Counted from the stretch's first letter, positions 54,324 through 63,179 are shown. The stretch is DNA of 64,000 bases from Streptomyces sp. NBC_00457 (GCF_036014015.1 NZ_CP107905.1:2604001-2668000); one strand, 5' to 3'. Notes: generated by a model from the sequence alone, not told the origin. Translations and numbers: made by a program.

Positions 54324-56047
54324 GAGGGCAGGACCCACACGGGGTTGGCGTAGAACCACAGGTCGGCCCACGGGTCGGCGTCGCCGACGACGTCGATGGC
54401 CGGGCCCGCCGGGTCGACGGCCGCACCCATCGCGCCGACCGCGGACCGGTTGCCGTCGGTGCCGCGCAGGCGGACGTACAGCGGACGGTCGACCCGCCCG
54501 AGGTCGTACGTGAGCCTGACCGTGCCCGTCGACTTGTTCACCTCGTACGACTTCACGACCTTCGCCGTCGGCGCGGTGAACGTGTCCTTGTCCGCGGCCG
54601 CGCCCGTGACCTCGCCCTGGATGACGTCGACGCGCGCCAGCTTCGGCAGGAAACCGGCCCAGTTGGGGCCGCCGGCCAGCGCAATGTCCGCCGTCATGGT
54701 CACCCGCGTGCCCTTGCGGACATGCAGGGCGCCGCCCAGCGTGGCCCAGCGGTAGCCGCCGGAGACACGGACGTCGAGGCCGCTGATGAGCTGTCCGTGG
54801 TCGACCCAGATGCGGCCCGCGCGGATGCCGTCCATGACGGCGGCGTAGTTGAAGCCGGCGGAGCCGACGTGGGTACGGCTGTACTGGCCGGGCCAGTAGT
54901 CGCCTTCGGTGAGGTCGATCGTGCCCCGGTAGACGGGGTCGGTGTGCTTGCCGTTGGCGAGGTAGTCGCTGTCCGGGCCGCCGCGCTTGGCGGTGTCCGT
55001 GTAGACGTTGTGGGAGTCGGAGTTGGCGGTGATCCACCAGGGCTTGCCCTCGGCGAGGAGGCTGTCCCACAGGCCGCCGACGGTGGCGGTCATCCAGTCG
55101 AAGCCGCCCCAGGTGCGGTAGCTCTCCAGCGGGTAGCCGGCGAAGGAGTTGGCGCTGGGGTTGTTGTCGTAGATGCCGCGGGCCCGGCCCATTCCGAGCG
55201 GCTTGGCGATACCGCCGGCCTGGTGGCCGGGGGCGCCCTCGAAGCCGACGGCCACCTGGTGGCCCCTGCCGGTGGCGTCACGCCAGCCGCGGATCTCGTG
55301 CGGGGAGTCGACACCGCGCCGCGCCGGGTGGTTGGCGAGCATCAGCGCGTCCTTGACCTTGCGCCGCTGGACCTGCTGGGCAAGGAAGTTGAGGCCGGCG
55401 ATGGCGAGGGCCTCGTTGGCCGGGGTGGAGTCGGAGGCGCCCTTGACCGAGCCGTCGTAGTCGGTTTCGAACTGCTTCAGTACCGAGACCTCGTTCTTGC
55501 CCGGGTGCACGAAGACGGTTCCGTGCTCGGCGCCCGGGATGTTCCACTCCAGGCCCTGGAAGACGAGGGTGTCCTCGTAGGCGTCACGCGCGTCGCGGAT
55601 GTCCGGGTTGACCTTCTCCACACCGATCTTGGCGTGGGTGACATTGCCGTGGTCGGTGATGACCAGCCAGTCCATGCCGTGCTTGGCGCCCTGGCGCACC
55701 TGGTCGACGACGCGGTACTTGCCGTCGTTGCTGTACTGGGTGTGGATGTGGTGGTCGCCGGCCAGCCAGAGGAAACCGTTCTTGGGGCTGCTGCCGAGGG
55801 GCGCGGCGGGAGCGGCGGCCGCCGCGGTGGAACCGGCCGTTGTGGCCAGCACGCTGCCGGCCGCCAGGCCCGCGCCGAGCAGGCCGGTACGGCGCAGCAT
55901 CGTGCGGCGCGACTGCTGCTCGGGGGTCAGGGCCTCGTCGGGGACGGAGGCATCGAAGGCGGCGGGCAGCGCCGGAGCCGACTCGTGATCGTGGCTGTGA
56001 TCGTGCGCGTGGCCGTGACCGTGTATGTGGTGATGCCCGTGTCCCAT
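54320..56047 (-). CDS. Tat-exported CehA/McbA family metallohydrolase (PHP-type)
   Basis: A 575-residue protein. The first 22 residues are strikingly His-rich (GHGHHHIHGHGHAHDHSHDH) and precede a twin-arginine signal (SRRTMLRRTGLLGAG), so the His tract lies in the signal n-region. The mature domain has the PHP metal motifs DHHIHTQYSNDG and WLVITDHGN, further His/Asp sites (LANHPARRG, ITANSDSHN), then a C-terminal beta-domain. CehA/McbA relatives hydrolyse carbamate esters or phosphoesters. ATG at 56047 follows GGAGG. Confidence 0.9.
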   Translation of the reverse strand: MGHGHHHIHGHGHAHDHSHDHESAPALPAAFDASVPDEALTPEQQSRRTMLRRTGLLGAGLAAGSVLATTAGSTAAAAAPAAPLGSSPKNGFLWLAGDHHIHTQYSNDGKYRVVDQVRQGAKHGMDWLVITDHGNVTHAKIGVEKVNPDIRDARDAYEDTLVFQGLEWNIPGAEHGTVFVHPGKNEVSVLKQFETDYDGSVKGASDSTPANEALAIAGLNFLAQQVQRRKVKDALMLANHPARRGVDSPHEIRGWRDATGRGHQVAVGFEGAPGHQAGGIAKPLGMGRARGIYDNNPSANSFAGYPLESYRTWGGFDWMTATVGGLWDSLLAEGKPWWITANSDSHNVYTDTAKRGGPDSDYLANGKHTDPVYRGTIDLTEGDYWPGQYSRTHVGSAGFNYAAVMDGIRAGRIWVDHGQLISGLDVRVSGGYRWATLGGALHVRKGTRVTMTADIALAGGPNWAGFLPKLARVDVIQGEVTGAAADKDTFTAPTAKVVKSYEVNKSTGTVRLTYDLGRVDRPLYVRLRGTDGNRSAVGAMGAAVDPAGPAIDVVGDADPWADLWFYANPVWVLPS

Positions 56048-56302
56048 GAAGCGCCTCCTGGATGCCGCTGCCTTCTGCGGCTGCCTTCTCACAGCGCGAA
56101 TGCGCCGCGTGAGGAGAATCGAGGCGAAAGATGAACATTGAACGGCCGGGGAGTGATCGCCGGGTTCCCTGGACACGGCGGGTAAACCCGTCCCTCACTG
56201 TTCTCCCAACTGACCTTTACCGTCACACTGGTTGGCGCTGAACCTGAGCCTCGTTCATCTTCTTCCGCTCCTTCCGACTCCCCCGACCGGAGACACCCCC
56301 AC
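56048..56302. promoter_or_regulatory. 255-bp divergent promoter region
   Basis: Between divergent exported metallohydrolase and phosphodiesterase genes. Several GTTCA-like and GAACC-like fragments occur but no convincing 11-bp direct-repeat pair of a PHO box could be defined. No gene seen. Confidence 0.4.
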
Positions 56303-57619
56303 ATGAGAAGACTGCTCGGCACCCTCACGGCCGCGGCACTCGCCGTCACCGGCCTCGCCACCACCGGCTCGACCCCCGCGGCGGCCGCCACCGGCTCCTT
56401 CAACGTCCTCACGTACAACATCGCGGGCCTCCCTCTCGGCCTCGGCGACAGCGACCCGGAGACCAACACCCCGCTGATCGGTCAGCGGCTCGGGCCGTAC
56501 GACATCGTGAACGTCCAGGAGGACTTCAACTACCACGCCTCCCTGTACGCCAACGACACCCACCCGCACCGCACGCCGACGAGCGGCGGCGCGGCCTTCG
56601 GCGACGGTATGAACACCCTCTCCGACTACTCCTTCGAGGACTTCCAGCGGGTGAAGTGGAACAACTGCACCGGCACGAACTGCCTCACCCCGAAGGGCTT
56701 CTCGCTGGCCCGCGTCCGCCTCGCCGAGGGCGTCTTCGTGGACCTCTACAACGTGCACACCAACGCGGACTCCGACGACGCCGCGCTCGCCGCCCGCCGT
56801 GCCAACATCGAGCAGATGTCGGACTTCATCCAGGCGAACTCCGCCGGCAACGCGGTGATCGTCATGGGCGACACGAACACGCGGTACACGCGCGCCGGCG
56901 ACAACATCCGCACGCTCATCTCCGAGAACGGTCTCAAGGACCCGTGGGTCGACCTGGTCAAGGGCGGCACCCCGCCCGCGCAGGGCAGCGACGCCCTGCT
57001 CTGCGACTCCGCCGCCCCGGCCAACGACTGCGAGGTCGTCGACAAGGTCCTCTACCGCGGCAGCGACCTCGTCTCCCTGAACGCCACCCGCTACAACAAC
57101 GACTGGAAGTCGTTCCTCCGCTCCGACGGCAAGCACCTCTCCGACCACTTCCCGCACACGGTCGACTTCTCGTACACCGTCAACTCCTCCCTCAAGGCGA
57201 GCGACTTCTGGGGCGGCCCGCACGGCACGGCCTTCAACGACGCGGACGACCTGCCGGGAACCGTCTCCCCCCGCACGCTCACGCTGCGCGGCGCCTCCCG
57301 CCTCGACGCGGTCTCCCTGACCCACGACGGCGGTACGACGCTCAGCCACGGCGGCACGGGCGGCACGGCGACGTCCCTGACCCTCGCCTCCGGCGAGCAC
57401 CTCACGTCCGTCAAGCTGACACAGGGTCAGAAGGACGGCCGCACAAGGATCTTCTCCGCCGCCTTCACCACGGACAAGGGCCGCACCCTGACCTCCGGCA
57501 CGCCGACGTCCGCCGCGAAGACCTTCACGGCCCCGTCCGGCTGGCAGATCGTCGGCTTCACGGGCCGCGCGGGGACCGAGATCGACAAGCTGGGTGTGCT
57601 GTACGCGCCGATCGGCTGA
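56303..57619 (+). CDS. Secreted endonuclease/exonuclease/phosphatase-family enzyme with jacalin-like domain
   Basis: A 438-residue Sec-secreted enzyme (MRRLLGTLTAAALAVTGLAT, cleavage near AAAA). EEP motifs are LTYNIAGLP, DIVNVQEDF (metal Glu), LYNVHTNADS, VIVMGDTNTRY and LSDHFP (catalytic Asp-His). This set fits sphingomyelinase/DNase-I-like phosphodiesterases. The last 130 residues are a jacalin-like beta-prism ending GWQIVGFTGRAGTEIDKLGVLY, a sugar- or surface-binding unit. Ends at a strong hairpin (57646). Confidence 0.92.
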   Translation: MRRLLGTLTAAALAVTGLATTGSTPAAAATGSFNVLTYNIAGLPLGLGDSDPETNTPLIGQRLGPYDIVNVQEDFNYHASLYANDTHPHRTPTSGGAAFGDGMNTLSDYSFEDFQRVKWNNCTGTNCLTPKGFSLARVRLAEGVFVDLYNVHTNADSDDAALAARRANIEQMSDFIQANSAGNAVIVMGDTNTRYTRAGDNIRTLISENGLKDPWVDLVKGGTPPAQGSDALLCDSAAPANDCEVVDKVLYRGSDLVSLNATRYNNDWKSFLRSDGKHLSDHFPHTVDFSYTVNSSLKASDFWGGPHGTAFNDADDLPGTVSPRTLTLRGASRLDAVSLTHDGGTTLSHGGTGGTATSLTLASGEHLTSVKLTQGQKDGRTRIFSAAFTTDKGRTLTSGTPTSAAKTFTAPSGWQIVGFTGRAGTEIDKLGVLYAPIG

Positions 57620-57645
57620 CGGGGCAAGCAAACCCTCAGGATGAC

Positions 57646-57681
57646 GCGGTCGGCCGCCGCACGGGACGGACGGCCGACCGC
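57646..57681. terminator. Terminator hairpin after phosphodiesterase gene
   Basis: Perfect 11-bp arms GCGGTCGGCCG/CGGCCGACCGC around a 14-nt loop, 27 bases after the stop codon. Confidence 0.75.
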
Positions 57682-57691
57682 CGGTGCGAAC

Positions 57692-57790
57692 TCACAGCGG
57701 AAGACAGACCTCGGCCCAGACGGTCTTGTACGCCGAGCCCGGGCAGACACTCCACGCGGGCGTCCGCGACCTCCCCGCGTCCGACGTGGC
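57692..57790 (-). pseudogene. Possible anti-sigma ATPase C-terminal fragment
   Basis: On the minus strand the reading ...WSVCPGSAYKTVWAEVCLPL then stop resembles the final strand and helix of HATPase_c_2 anti-sigma-like proteins (GKTVWFEL-type end, compare the gene at 14536). No start or upstream domain is present. A relic of a lost gene is likely but the match is short. Confidence 0.3.
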
Positions 57791-57794
57791 GTGC

Positions 57795-57830
57795 GCGCGC
57801 CCCGAAGGCGCGATGGCCTTCGGGGCGCGC
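57795..57830. terminator. Perfect 15-bp hairpin after SDR gene
   Basis: GCGCGCCCCGAAGGC pairs perfectly with GCCTTCGGGGCGCGC around a 6-nt loop, 20 bases beyond the SDR stop on the minus strand. The core CGCCCCGAAGG is shared with the dispersed repeat at 23468. Confidence 0.85.
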
Positions 57831-57849
57831 GGCAGGGGTTGGTTCGGGT

Positions 57850-58599
57850 TCAGGCGTTGTAGCCGCCGTGGGCGTCCAGTACCGCGCCCGTGACGTATGA
57901 CGCGGCGGGGCTCGCCAGGAAGGCGATCGCCGCGGCGATTTCGTCGGGGTGCCCCATGCGCTGCAGGGACAGCGAGCTGAGCAGGACCTTGAGGGTCTCG
58001 GGGTCCGGCGGCTCCATGCCGCCCTCCATCAGTCCGGCCTCCACGACGTTGGCCGTGATGTTCCGGGGCCCGAGGTCGCGTGCGGCGCCCAGGGTGTACC
58101 TCTCGATCCCGGACTTGGTCGCCGCGTAGTCGGCAAGGCCGGGGGCGCCGACCCGGGAGCCCAGTCCGGAACTCACCGTGATGATGCGGCCGCCCTCGCG
58201 CAGCACTCGGGAGGCGGCCCGGATGATGGCGATCACGCCGAGGTAGTTGGTGGCGTGCATCCGGTCCAGTGCGGCGGTGTCGGCGTCCGGGTCGTCCACC
58301 GTGCCGGCCGCGGGGATCGCCGCGTTGTTGACGAGGATGTCCAGGCCGCCGAAGTGCGCGACCACGTCGTCGATCAGCACCGGCGCCCGGCTCGTGTCCG
58401 CCTGGTCGGACTGGAAGGCGACGGCCTTGGCTCCCTTGCCGTGCACGTCGTCGACGACGGCCTGCGCCTGCTTCTCGGAGCTGACGTAAGTGAAGGCCAC
58501 GTCGGCGCCCTGTTCGGCCAGCAGTCGTACGGTCGCGGCTCCCAGTCCGCGCGATCCCCCGGTGACCAGGGCGACCTTGCCCGTGAGTGGCTTGCTCAT
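57850..58599 (-). CDS. SDR family oxidoreductase
   Basis: A 249-residue classical short-chain dehydrogenase. TGGSRGLG binds the dinucleotide, NNAA follows, and the catalytic set is Ser of VSSGLGSR with YAATK. The residue after beta-2 (YVSSEKQAQ) suggests NADPH preference. It resembles 3-oxoacyl-ACP reductase-like enzymes; substrate unknown. ATG at 58599 follows AGGTGAG. Divergent from an Rrf2 regulator across two palindromes, so it is the probable regulated target. Confidence 0.93.
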   Translation of the reverse strand: MSKPLTGKVALVTGGSRGLGAATVRLLAEQGADVAFTYVSSEKQAQAVVDDVHGKGAKAVAFQSDQADTSRAPVLIDDVVAHFGGLDILVNNAAIPAAGTVDDPDADTAALDRMHATNYLGVIAIIRAASRVLREGGRIITVSSGLGSRVGAPGLADYAATKSGIERYTLGAARDLGPRNITANVVEAGLMEGGMEPPDPETLKVLLSSLSLQRMGHPDEIAAAIAFLASPAASYVTGAVLDAHGGYNA

Positions 58600-58647
58600 T
58601 CTTCTCACCTCGTTGATTGACTCTTCCCCGCAGTCGCAACGCTAATG

Positions 58648-58698
58648 GTTACGACAGACTGTCGCAACCTTCACTGTTACGACTGCCGCCGTCGTAAC
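58648..58698. promoter_or_regulatory. Two palindromic operators, probable Rrf2 sites
   Basis: Site 1 (58648-58668): GTTACGACAG-A-CTGTCGCAAC, 9 of 10 arm matches. Site 2 (58676-58698): GTTACGAC-N7-GTCGTAAC, perfect. A further half-site AGTCGCAAC lies at 58632-58640. All fall between the divergent SDR and Rrf2 genes. The shared half GTTRCGAC defines a candidate recognition sequence for the adjacent regulator. Confidence 0.75.
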
Positions 58699-58728
58699 AT
58701 AAAGCGTTGCGGCCGAGAGGAGGGGTAC

Positions 58729-59163
58729 ATGAGTGCCAACAGCAGGTTGACCATCGCCGCCCACGCGCTGGCCTGGATCGGCCTCTACCAGCGCCAGGGC
58801 CATGAGGTCGCCACCTCCGAGCAGATCGCGACCAGCGCGAACACCAACCCCGTCGTGATCAGACGGCTGCTCGGCGAGCTGCGCAGGGCCGGGCTCGTGG
58901 AGTCCCGGCGGGGCGTGGGCGCGGGCTGGTCGCTGGCGCGGGAGCTGGAGTCGATGACCCTGCTCGACGTGTACGAGGCAGTGGAACCCGGCCCGCTGTT
59001 CGCGATGCACCGCACCACCCCGGACCAGGAATGCGTGGTGGGTCACGGCATCCAGCCGGCCATGCAGGGCATCTACGAGGGCATCGAGGAAACCCTGAAA
59101 CACGAGCTGGCCCGCGTCACGCTCGAGAACGTACTCCGGGACGTACTCGCGACACCTCGCTAG
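58729..59163 (+). CDS. Rrf2 family transcriptional regulator
   Basis: A 144-residue winged-helix regulator (RLTIAAHALAWIGLYQ, then SEQIATSANTNPVVIRRLLGELRRAGLVES). Only one cysteine is present (DQECVVGHG) where cluster-binding Rrf2 proteins such as IscR and NsrR have three, so it does not carry a typical iron-sulfur cluster; thiol or ligand sensing is more likely. ATG at 58729 follows GAGGAGGGG. Probably represses itself and the divergent SDR gene. Confidence 0.93.
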   Translation: MSANSRLTIAAHALAWIGLYQRQGHEVATSEQIATSANTNPVVIRRLLGELRRAGLVESRRGVGAGWSLARELESMTLLDVYEAVEPGPLFAMHRTTPDQECVVGHGIQPAMQGIYEGIEETLKHELARVTLENVLRDVLATPR

Positions 59164-59218
59164 CGCCCCCGTTGCGCCCTGACATCACCAGATCACTGGC
59201 CCTCGAACAAGGAGACGC

Positions 59219-60046
59219 GTGACTGACCTGTATTACGACATAGCCGGCAGCGGGCCCGTCCTGCTCGTCGTTCCCGGGGGCGCCGGGCACCCGATGGGCC
59301 TGGACGGGATGACGGCGCGGCTCGCCGAGCGGTTCACCGTGGTGACGTACGACCCGCTCGGGCTCGCGCACGGGCGCCTCGGGCTGCCCGTCGCCGACCA
59401 GCGGGTCGAGGACTGGAGCGACGGCGCCGGCCGGGTGCTCGACGCCGTGCTCCCCGACGGGCAGGCCGCGTACGTCTTCGGCAGCAGCGCCGGCGGAGTC
59501 GTCGCCCTCGATCTGCTCGCCCGGCATCCCGAACGGCTGCGGCATGTCGTCGCGCACGAACCGCCGAGCGTCGGTGTGCTGCCCGACGGGGCACGGCATC
59601 AGGCCATGTTCGCGGAGGTGTGCGACCGTTATCGTGCGGCGGGGCTCGCGGCCGCCGGCTCCCTGATGACCGCCATGCTGACGTCGAGCGAGCCCATGGA
59701 GATCCCCCAGGAGATCCCCGAGGTTCAACGTCTGTCGCGTGAGGAGGAGTTGGCCAGCCCCATGGCCCTCTCCCTCCGCCATGTCCTGCGCCCGTTCACC
59801 TCGTACATCCCCGACCTCGAGAGGCTCGCCTCCCTCTCCTCCCGCCTCACCGTCGCCGCCGGCACCGACTCCCGCGGTCAACTCCTCCACCGAACCGCCG
59901 AGTTCCTCGCCCAGGCGCTGGACGGCGACTTCGCCGAGTTCCCGGGTGGACACCTCGGTGCCGTCCAGCACCCCGTCCCCTTTGCCGAGCGGCTCGCGGA
60001 GACGCTGGTTCCGGTCGGCGTCCCAGGTGCCACGGCGACCACATAG
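59219..60046 (+). CDS. Alpha/beta hydrolase
   Basis: A 275-residue alpha/beta-hydrolase. The oxyanion region VVPGGAGHP, nucleophile elbow FGSSAGG and C-terminal FPGGHLGAVQHP with the catalytic His are visible. GTG start after GGAGAC, 55 bases beyond the Rrf2 gene on the same strand, so they may be cotranscribed. Substrate unknown. Confidence 0.92.
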   Translation: MTDLYYDIAGSGPVLLVVPGGAGHPMGLDGMTARLAERFTVVTYDPLGLAHGRLGLPVADQRVEDWSDGAGRVLDAVLPDGQAAYVFGSSAGGVVALDLLARHPERLRHVVAHEPPSVGVLPDGARHQAMFAEVCDRYRAAGLAAAGSLMTAMLTSSEPMEIPQEIPEVQRLSREEELASPMALSLRHVLRPFTSYIPDLERLASLSSRLTVAAGTDSRGQLLHRTAEFLAQALDGDFAEFPGGHLGAVQHPVPFAERLAETLVPVGVPGATATT

Positions 60047-60100
60047 ACTGGAAGCTTCGCGAATGTCACGTGCCGTCGGCCACGGGGGAGGGAACGCGCC

Positions 60101-61501
60101 TTGTCTCAGCAGCAGTTGGGCCGCAGGCCGCGCGGGCCCGGTTCGGTGCCCCCGGTGCCGGACGGCGGGGACGGCGACGGCGGTGCGCAGCCGGCCCGGT
60201 TCGTGGGCTGGCTCGGCGGACTCGGCTGTGCGGCGGCCGGATACGGGGTGTTCCAGTTCCTGTTCGGGGTACTGCCCGACTCCCTCGACGGAGAGGCCGC
60301 CAAGTATCTGATCGCCGGGGTGAGCGGCCTCGGCACGGGGCTCGCCGCCTGGCTGGCGGCGGCGCTGGTGCGGGCCCGGGCCGCGGCCGTCGCACGCGCG
60401 CCGAGCACAGCGGCTCCGGCGATCGGTCCGGCCCTCGCGCCCGGCCCGCTTCCCGAGGTGTTCGCCGGTGCGTACGACGCTCTCGCCGAGCAGCTGGCCG
60501 TCGTCGACGACCCGGACCTCGGGCGGCTCACCGGCTGGACGCACGCCCTGGGCGAGAGCAGCCCGGCCCGCCCCACCGCGGTCGGCACGGCCTACGGCTT
60601 GCACATCATGCTCGACCTCGGCGCGCCCGACGGACGGGTGTCCACCGGCGATCTGGTGGACACACTGGGGCGGCTGCGGCTCCCGGACGGCGGCTGGTCG
60701 GCCCGCTCGCAGGGGTCCGAGCCGCGTCCGGAGGTCACCGCGCTGGTGCTGGGCGCGCTGGCCCGGGCGGGGGCGTCGCGGGACCGGCTCGCGGACGAGG
60801 TGGCCCGGTGTGCGGCCGGGTTCACCCATGAACTCGACCGTGCCGGACGGGAGTCGACGCATGTCGTGACGACGGTGCTGCGCGGGCTGCTGCGGGCCGC
60901 GCCCGACTCCGCGCTGCTGCCCCGGCTGCGCGAGGCGATCGTTGACGGCGCGCTCAGCGACCCGGGCCGCGAGCACCTGCGCTGCTGGGACTACCGGCTC
61001 GATCTGGACAACGGCACGGCGTCCGCGCTGCACACCGCCCAGGCGGTGGTCGCCCTCGACCGGGCGGCCGTGGTCCTCGGCGACAACGCGTCCGCCCGCG
61101 CCACCCGGGAGGACGGCGTCCGCTGGCTGCTGGCCTGCCCGGACGGACCGCACGACTCCTGCGCCGACCTGGCCAATCTCCGCGAGGAGGTACGGCGCCC
61201 GCGCACCGACGACCCCTCGCGCCACGAGGTGCTGAACGTACGGCACTTCACCGCCGCCTGGGTGGTCCGTGCCCTGATGTCGCCGACGGCACGGCGGGTC
61301 GCCCGTGACGAAGGGCTCGAGGAGCGGTGGCGGGAGCGGCTGGACGGGGCCGTCGCCGCGGTGTGGGCCGGGCAGTCCGGCGGCACCTGGACCTGGGGGC
61401 TCGGTGACGGCACCCAGCTGCGCCGGCCGATCTGGATGACGTATCAAGGCCTTTGCGCGCTGCGGGCCCATGCCGTATGGATGTATCAGCCAGAGGCTTG
61501 A
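60101..61501 (+). CDS. Membrane-anchored terpenoid-cyclase-fold (alpha/alpha toroid) protein
   Basis: A 466-residue protein. Two membrane helices near residues 34-56 and 66-92 are followed by an alpha/alpha-barrel resembling squalene-hopene cyclase/prenyltransferase repeats: LGRLRLPDGGWSARSQG, RPEVTALVLGALARAG, THVVTTVLRGLLRAA, GGTWTWGLGDGTQLRRPIWM. The class II DXDD acid motif is not evident, so cyclase chemistry is doubtful. TTG start at 60101 after GGGGGAGGGAA. Followed closely by a cupin gene. Confidence 0.82.
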   Translation: MSQQQLGRRPRGPGSVPPVPDGGDGDGGAQPARFVGWLGGLGCAAAGYGVFQFLFGVLPDSLDGEAAKYLIAGVSGLGTGLAAWLAAALVRARAAAVARAPSTAAPAIGPALAPGPLPEVFAGAYDALAEQLAVVDDPDLGRLTGWTHALGESSPARPTAVGTAYGLHIMLDLGAPDGRVSTGDLVDTLGRLRLPDGGWSARSQGSEPRPEVTALVLGALARAGASRDRLADEVARCAAGFTHELDRAGRESTHVVTTVLRGLLRAAPDSALLPRLREAIVDGALSDPGREHLRCWDYRLDLDNGTASALHTAQAVVALDRAAVVLGDNASARATREDGVRWLLACPDGPHDSCADLANLREEVRRPRTDDPSRHEVLNVRHFTAAWVVRALMSPTARRVARDEGLEERWRERLDGAVAAVWAGQSGGTWTWGLGDGTQLRRPIWMTYQGLCALRAHAVWMYQPEA

Positions 61502-61555
61502 GCACTGAAGGTCGGTCGAACTCGCCTGACACGGGCGGGAGTTGGAGGATGACGC

Positions 61556-62281
61556 ATGGGCGGTCGGCAGGCTCTGGCGGCTCGGCGGCTGCTGGCCTCG
61601 GCGATGGACGGTGAGCTGTCCGAGCGCGAGTTCGCGACCGCCGCCCGTTCCGTCGTCGCCGAACTGGGCTCCTCCGAGCGCCTGTTGGAGCTGATCGCCG
61701 AACTCGCCTCCGGGGAGGGCGATCCGGAAGGTTGCGCCAGGCTGTCGTACCGCCATGTACTCGGTTTCGACAAGCTCCTGCTGATCGACGGCGGCCCCCG
61801 GCACATGCTGCGTGCGCACCTGTGGCATCCCGGCACCGGCGGGATCGGCAAGGAGGACATCCACAACCACCGTTCCCCGCTGGCCTCTTACATCGTCCGG
61901 GGGCGGCTGGCCATGGAGCTGTACGAGGTGCGGGGCGACGGCGGGATCGCGGCCGACCGGTACGAGGAGTCCCTGGCGGAGAGCTCGGCGGACTGGCGGC
62001 TGGCGCCGGCGGGCCCGGCCCGGCTGCGGCTGACGCATGTGGGGCAGTACGCGGCGGGCAGCTCGTACGCCCTGCCGCCGCACACCCTGCACCGCGCCTG
62101 GTGCGACACCGACCGGCCGACCGTGACGCTGTTCCTGGAGACGGGAAGCGAACGGCGGCGCAGCACCGATGTGTTCACGGCGGCGGGCCCGCATCCGGGG
62201 GCGGTGGCGAAGGTGCCGCTGAGCACGGCGGACTACCTGGGCGCGCTCGGCGGTCTGGCGGAACTGCTCAGGAGTTCATGA
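61556..62281 (+). CDS. Cupin-fold protein
   Basis: A 241-residue protein. A helical N-terminus (about 60 residues) precedes a cupin: EDIHNHRSPLASYIVRGRLAMEL supplies the first two His, and PPHTLHRAW the last. It may be a metal-dependent dioxygenase-like or isomerase-like enzyme; the usual Glu of cupin motif 1 is not obvious. 54 bases after the toroid gene, probably one operon. Its 3' end overlaps the convergent Nudix gene by 14 bases. Confidence 0.78.
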   Translation: MGGRQALAARRLLASAMDGELSEREFATAARSVVAELGSSERLLELIAELASGEGDPEGCARLSYRHVLGFDKLLLIDGGPRHMLRAHLWHPGTGGIGKEDIHNHRSPLASYIVRGRLAMELYEVRGDGGIAADRYEESLAESSADWRLAPAGPARLRLTHVGQYAAGSSYALPPHTLHRAWCDTDRPTVTLFLETGSERRRSTDVFTAAGPHPGAVAKVPLSTADYLGALGGLAELLRSS

Positions 62282-62693
62282 GGGCCTGGCGTACGACGTC
62301 GAGGTTGTAGTCGTCGATGTCGACCCTGGTCAGCTCGGACGGCCGCAGCCAGATGTGCTCCTGGTCGGGCTCGGGCAGGCTGACCGACCCGGACAACGGC
62401 CTGACCAGGAAGTTGTCCTGCCAGTTCTTGATCTCGCGGCCCCGGTAGTCGCTGACGAAGGACGACTGGCCGACCTTCCGTACGATCTCTCCGAGCAGCC
62501 CGGTCTCTTCCTTCAGCTCACGCAGCGCGCCGTCCTCGGGACTCTCGCCCGGCTCCAGCTTCCCGCACGGCACGCCCCACACCCGCGGCAGAAACCGCTC
62601 CTTCTCACTGCGGCGCACCAGCAGCACCTGCTGGTCGTCGTTCATCACGACGGCGGCCGCCAGTCGCCTGTCGCCGGGGATGTCCATATCCAT
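62268..62693 (-). CDS. Nudix hydrolase
   Basis: A 141-residue Nudix protein with a complete box G44-x5-E-x7-REL-x-EE-x-GL (GKLEPGESPEDGALRELKEE). It would hydrolyse a nucleoside diphosphate derivative; substrate not predictable. ATG at 62693 follows GAGGAACC; a second in-frame ATG lies 6 bases later. Stop overlaps the convergent cupin gene by 14 bases. Confidence 0.92.
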   Translation of the reverse strand: MDMDIPGDRRLAAAVVMNDDQQVLLVRRSEKERFLPRVWGVPCGKLEPGESPEDGALRELKEETGLLGEIVRKVGQSSFVSDYRGREIKNWQDNFLVRPLSGSVSLPEPDQEHIWLRPSELTRVDIDDYNLDVVRQALMNS

Positions 62694-62804
62694 GGTTCCT
62701 CGGTCCCTCGCCGGTGATGAGTACGGTGCTGAGTACAAAGGTTCTGATACCCACGAAAGCATCCACGGTACCAGCCGGGCCGTTTCCGGTCTGTGCCGTC
62801 GGTC

Positions 62805-63179
62805 TCACGACGTACCCGCCCGCTCCCCCGCCCCTCGCTCCACGCAGAACTCGTTGCCCTCGGGGTCGGCGAGGACCGCCCAGCCGGTGCCGTCCGGATT
62901 GCGGCGGTCGTCGAGCAGCGTGGCGCCGAGGGCCAGGAGCCGCTCGACCTCCTCGTCACGCGTGCGGTCCTGCGGCTGAAGGTCGAAGTGCACGCGGTTC
63001 TTGATGGACTTGGCTTCCGGCACGGCGATGAAGAGCAGGCCGGCGCCCTCGATCAGGACCTCCTCGTCGTCGGGCTTGTCGTCCTTGTGCACGGGCAGGT
63101 CCAGGACCCGCGACCAGAAGGTGGCGAGTTCGTAGGGGTGGGCGCAGTCGACGGTCGTATGGCGGATCGCGGAAGTCAT
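62805..63179 (-). CDS. VOC family (glyoxalase-like) protein
   Basis: A 124-residue vicinal-oxygen-chelate protein: IRHTTVDCAHPYELATFWSR, then NRVHFDLQPQDRTRDEEVER and VLADPEGNEFCV, the usual three-strand pattern of the glyoxalase/dioxygenase-like single-domain group. Metal ligands are plausible but not certain. Function unknown. ATG at 63179; a GTG 18 bases earlier lacks a ribosome site. Confidence 0.9.
   Translation of the reverse strand: MTSAIRHTTVDCAHPYELATFWSRVLDLPVHKDDKPDDEEVLIEGAGLLFIAVPEAKSIKNRVHFDLQPQDRTRDEEVERLLALGATLLDDRRNPDGTGWAVLADPEGNEFCVERGAGERAGTS

Noticed and set aside
56150..56290. PHO box in the metallohydrolase/phosphodiesterase promoter region
   Set aside because: GTTCA-like pieces are present but not as 11-bp direct repeats with the required spacing.
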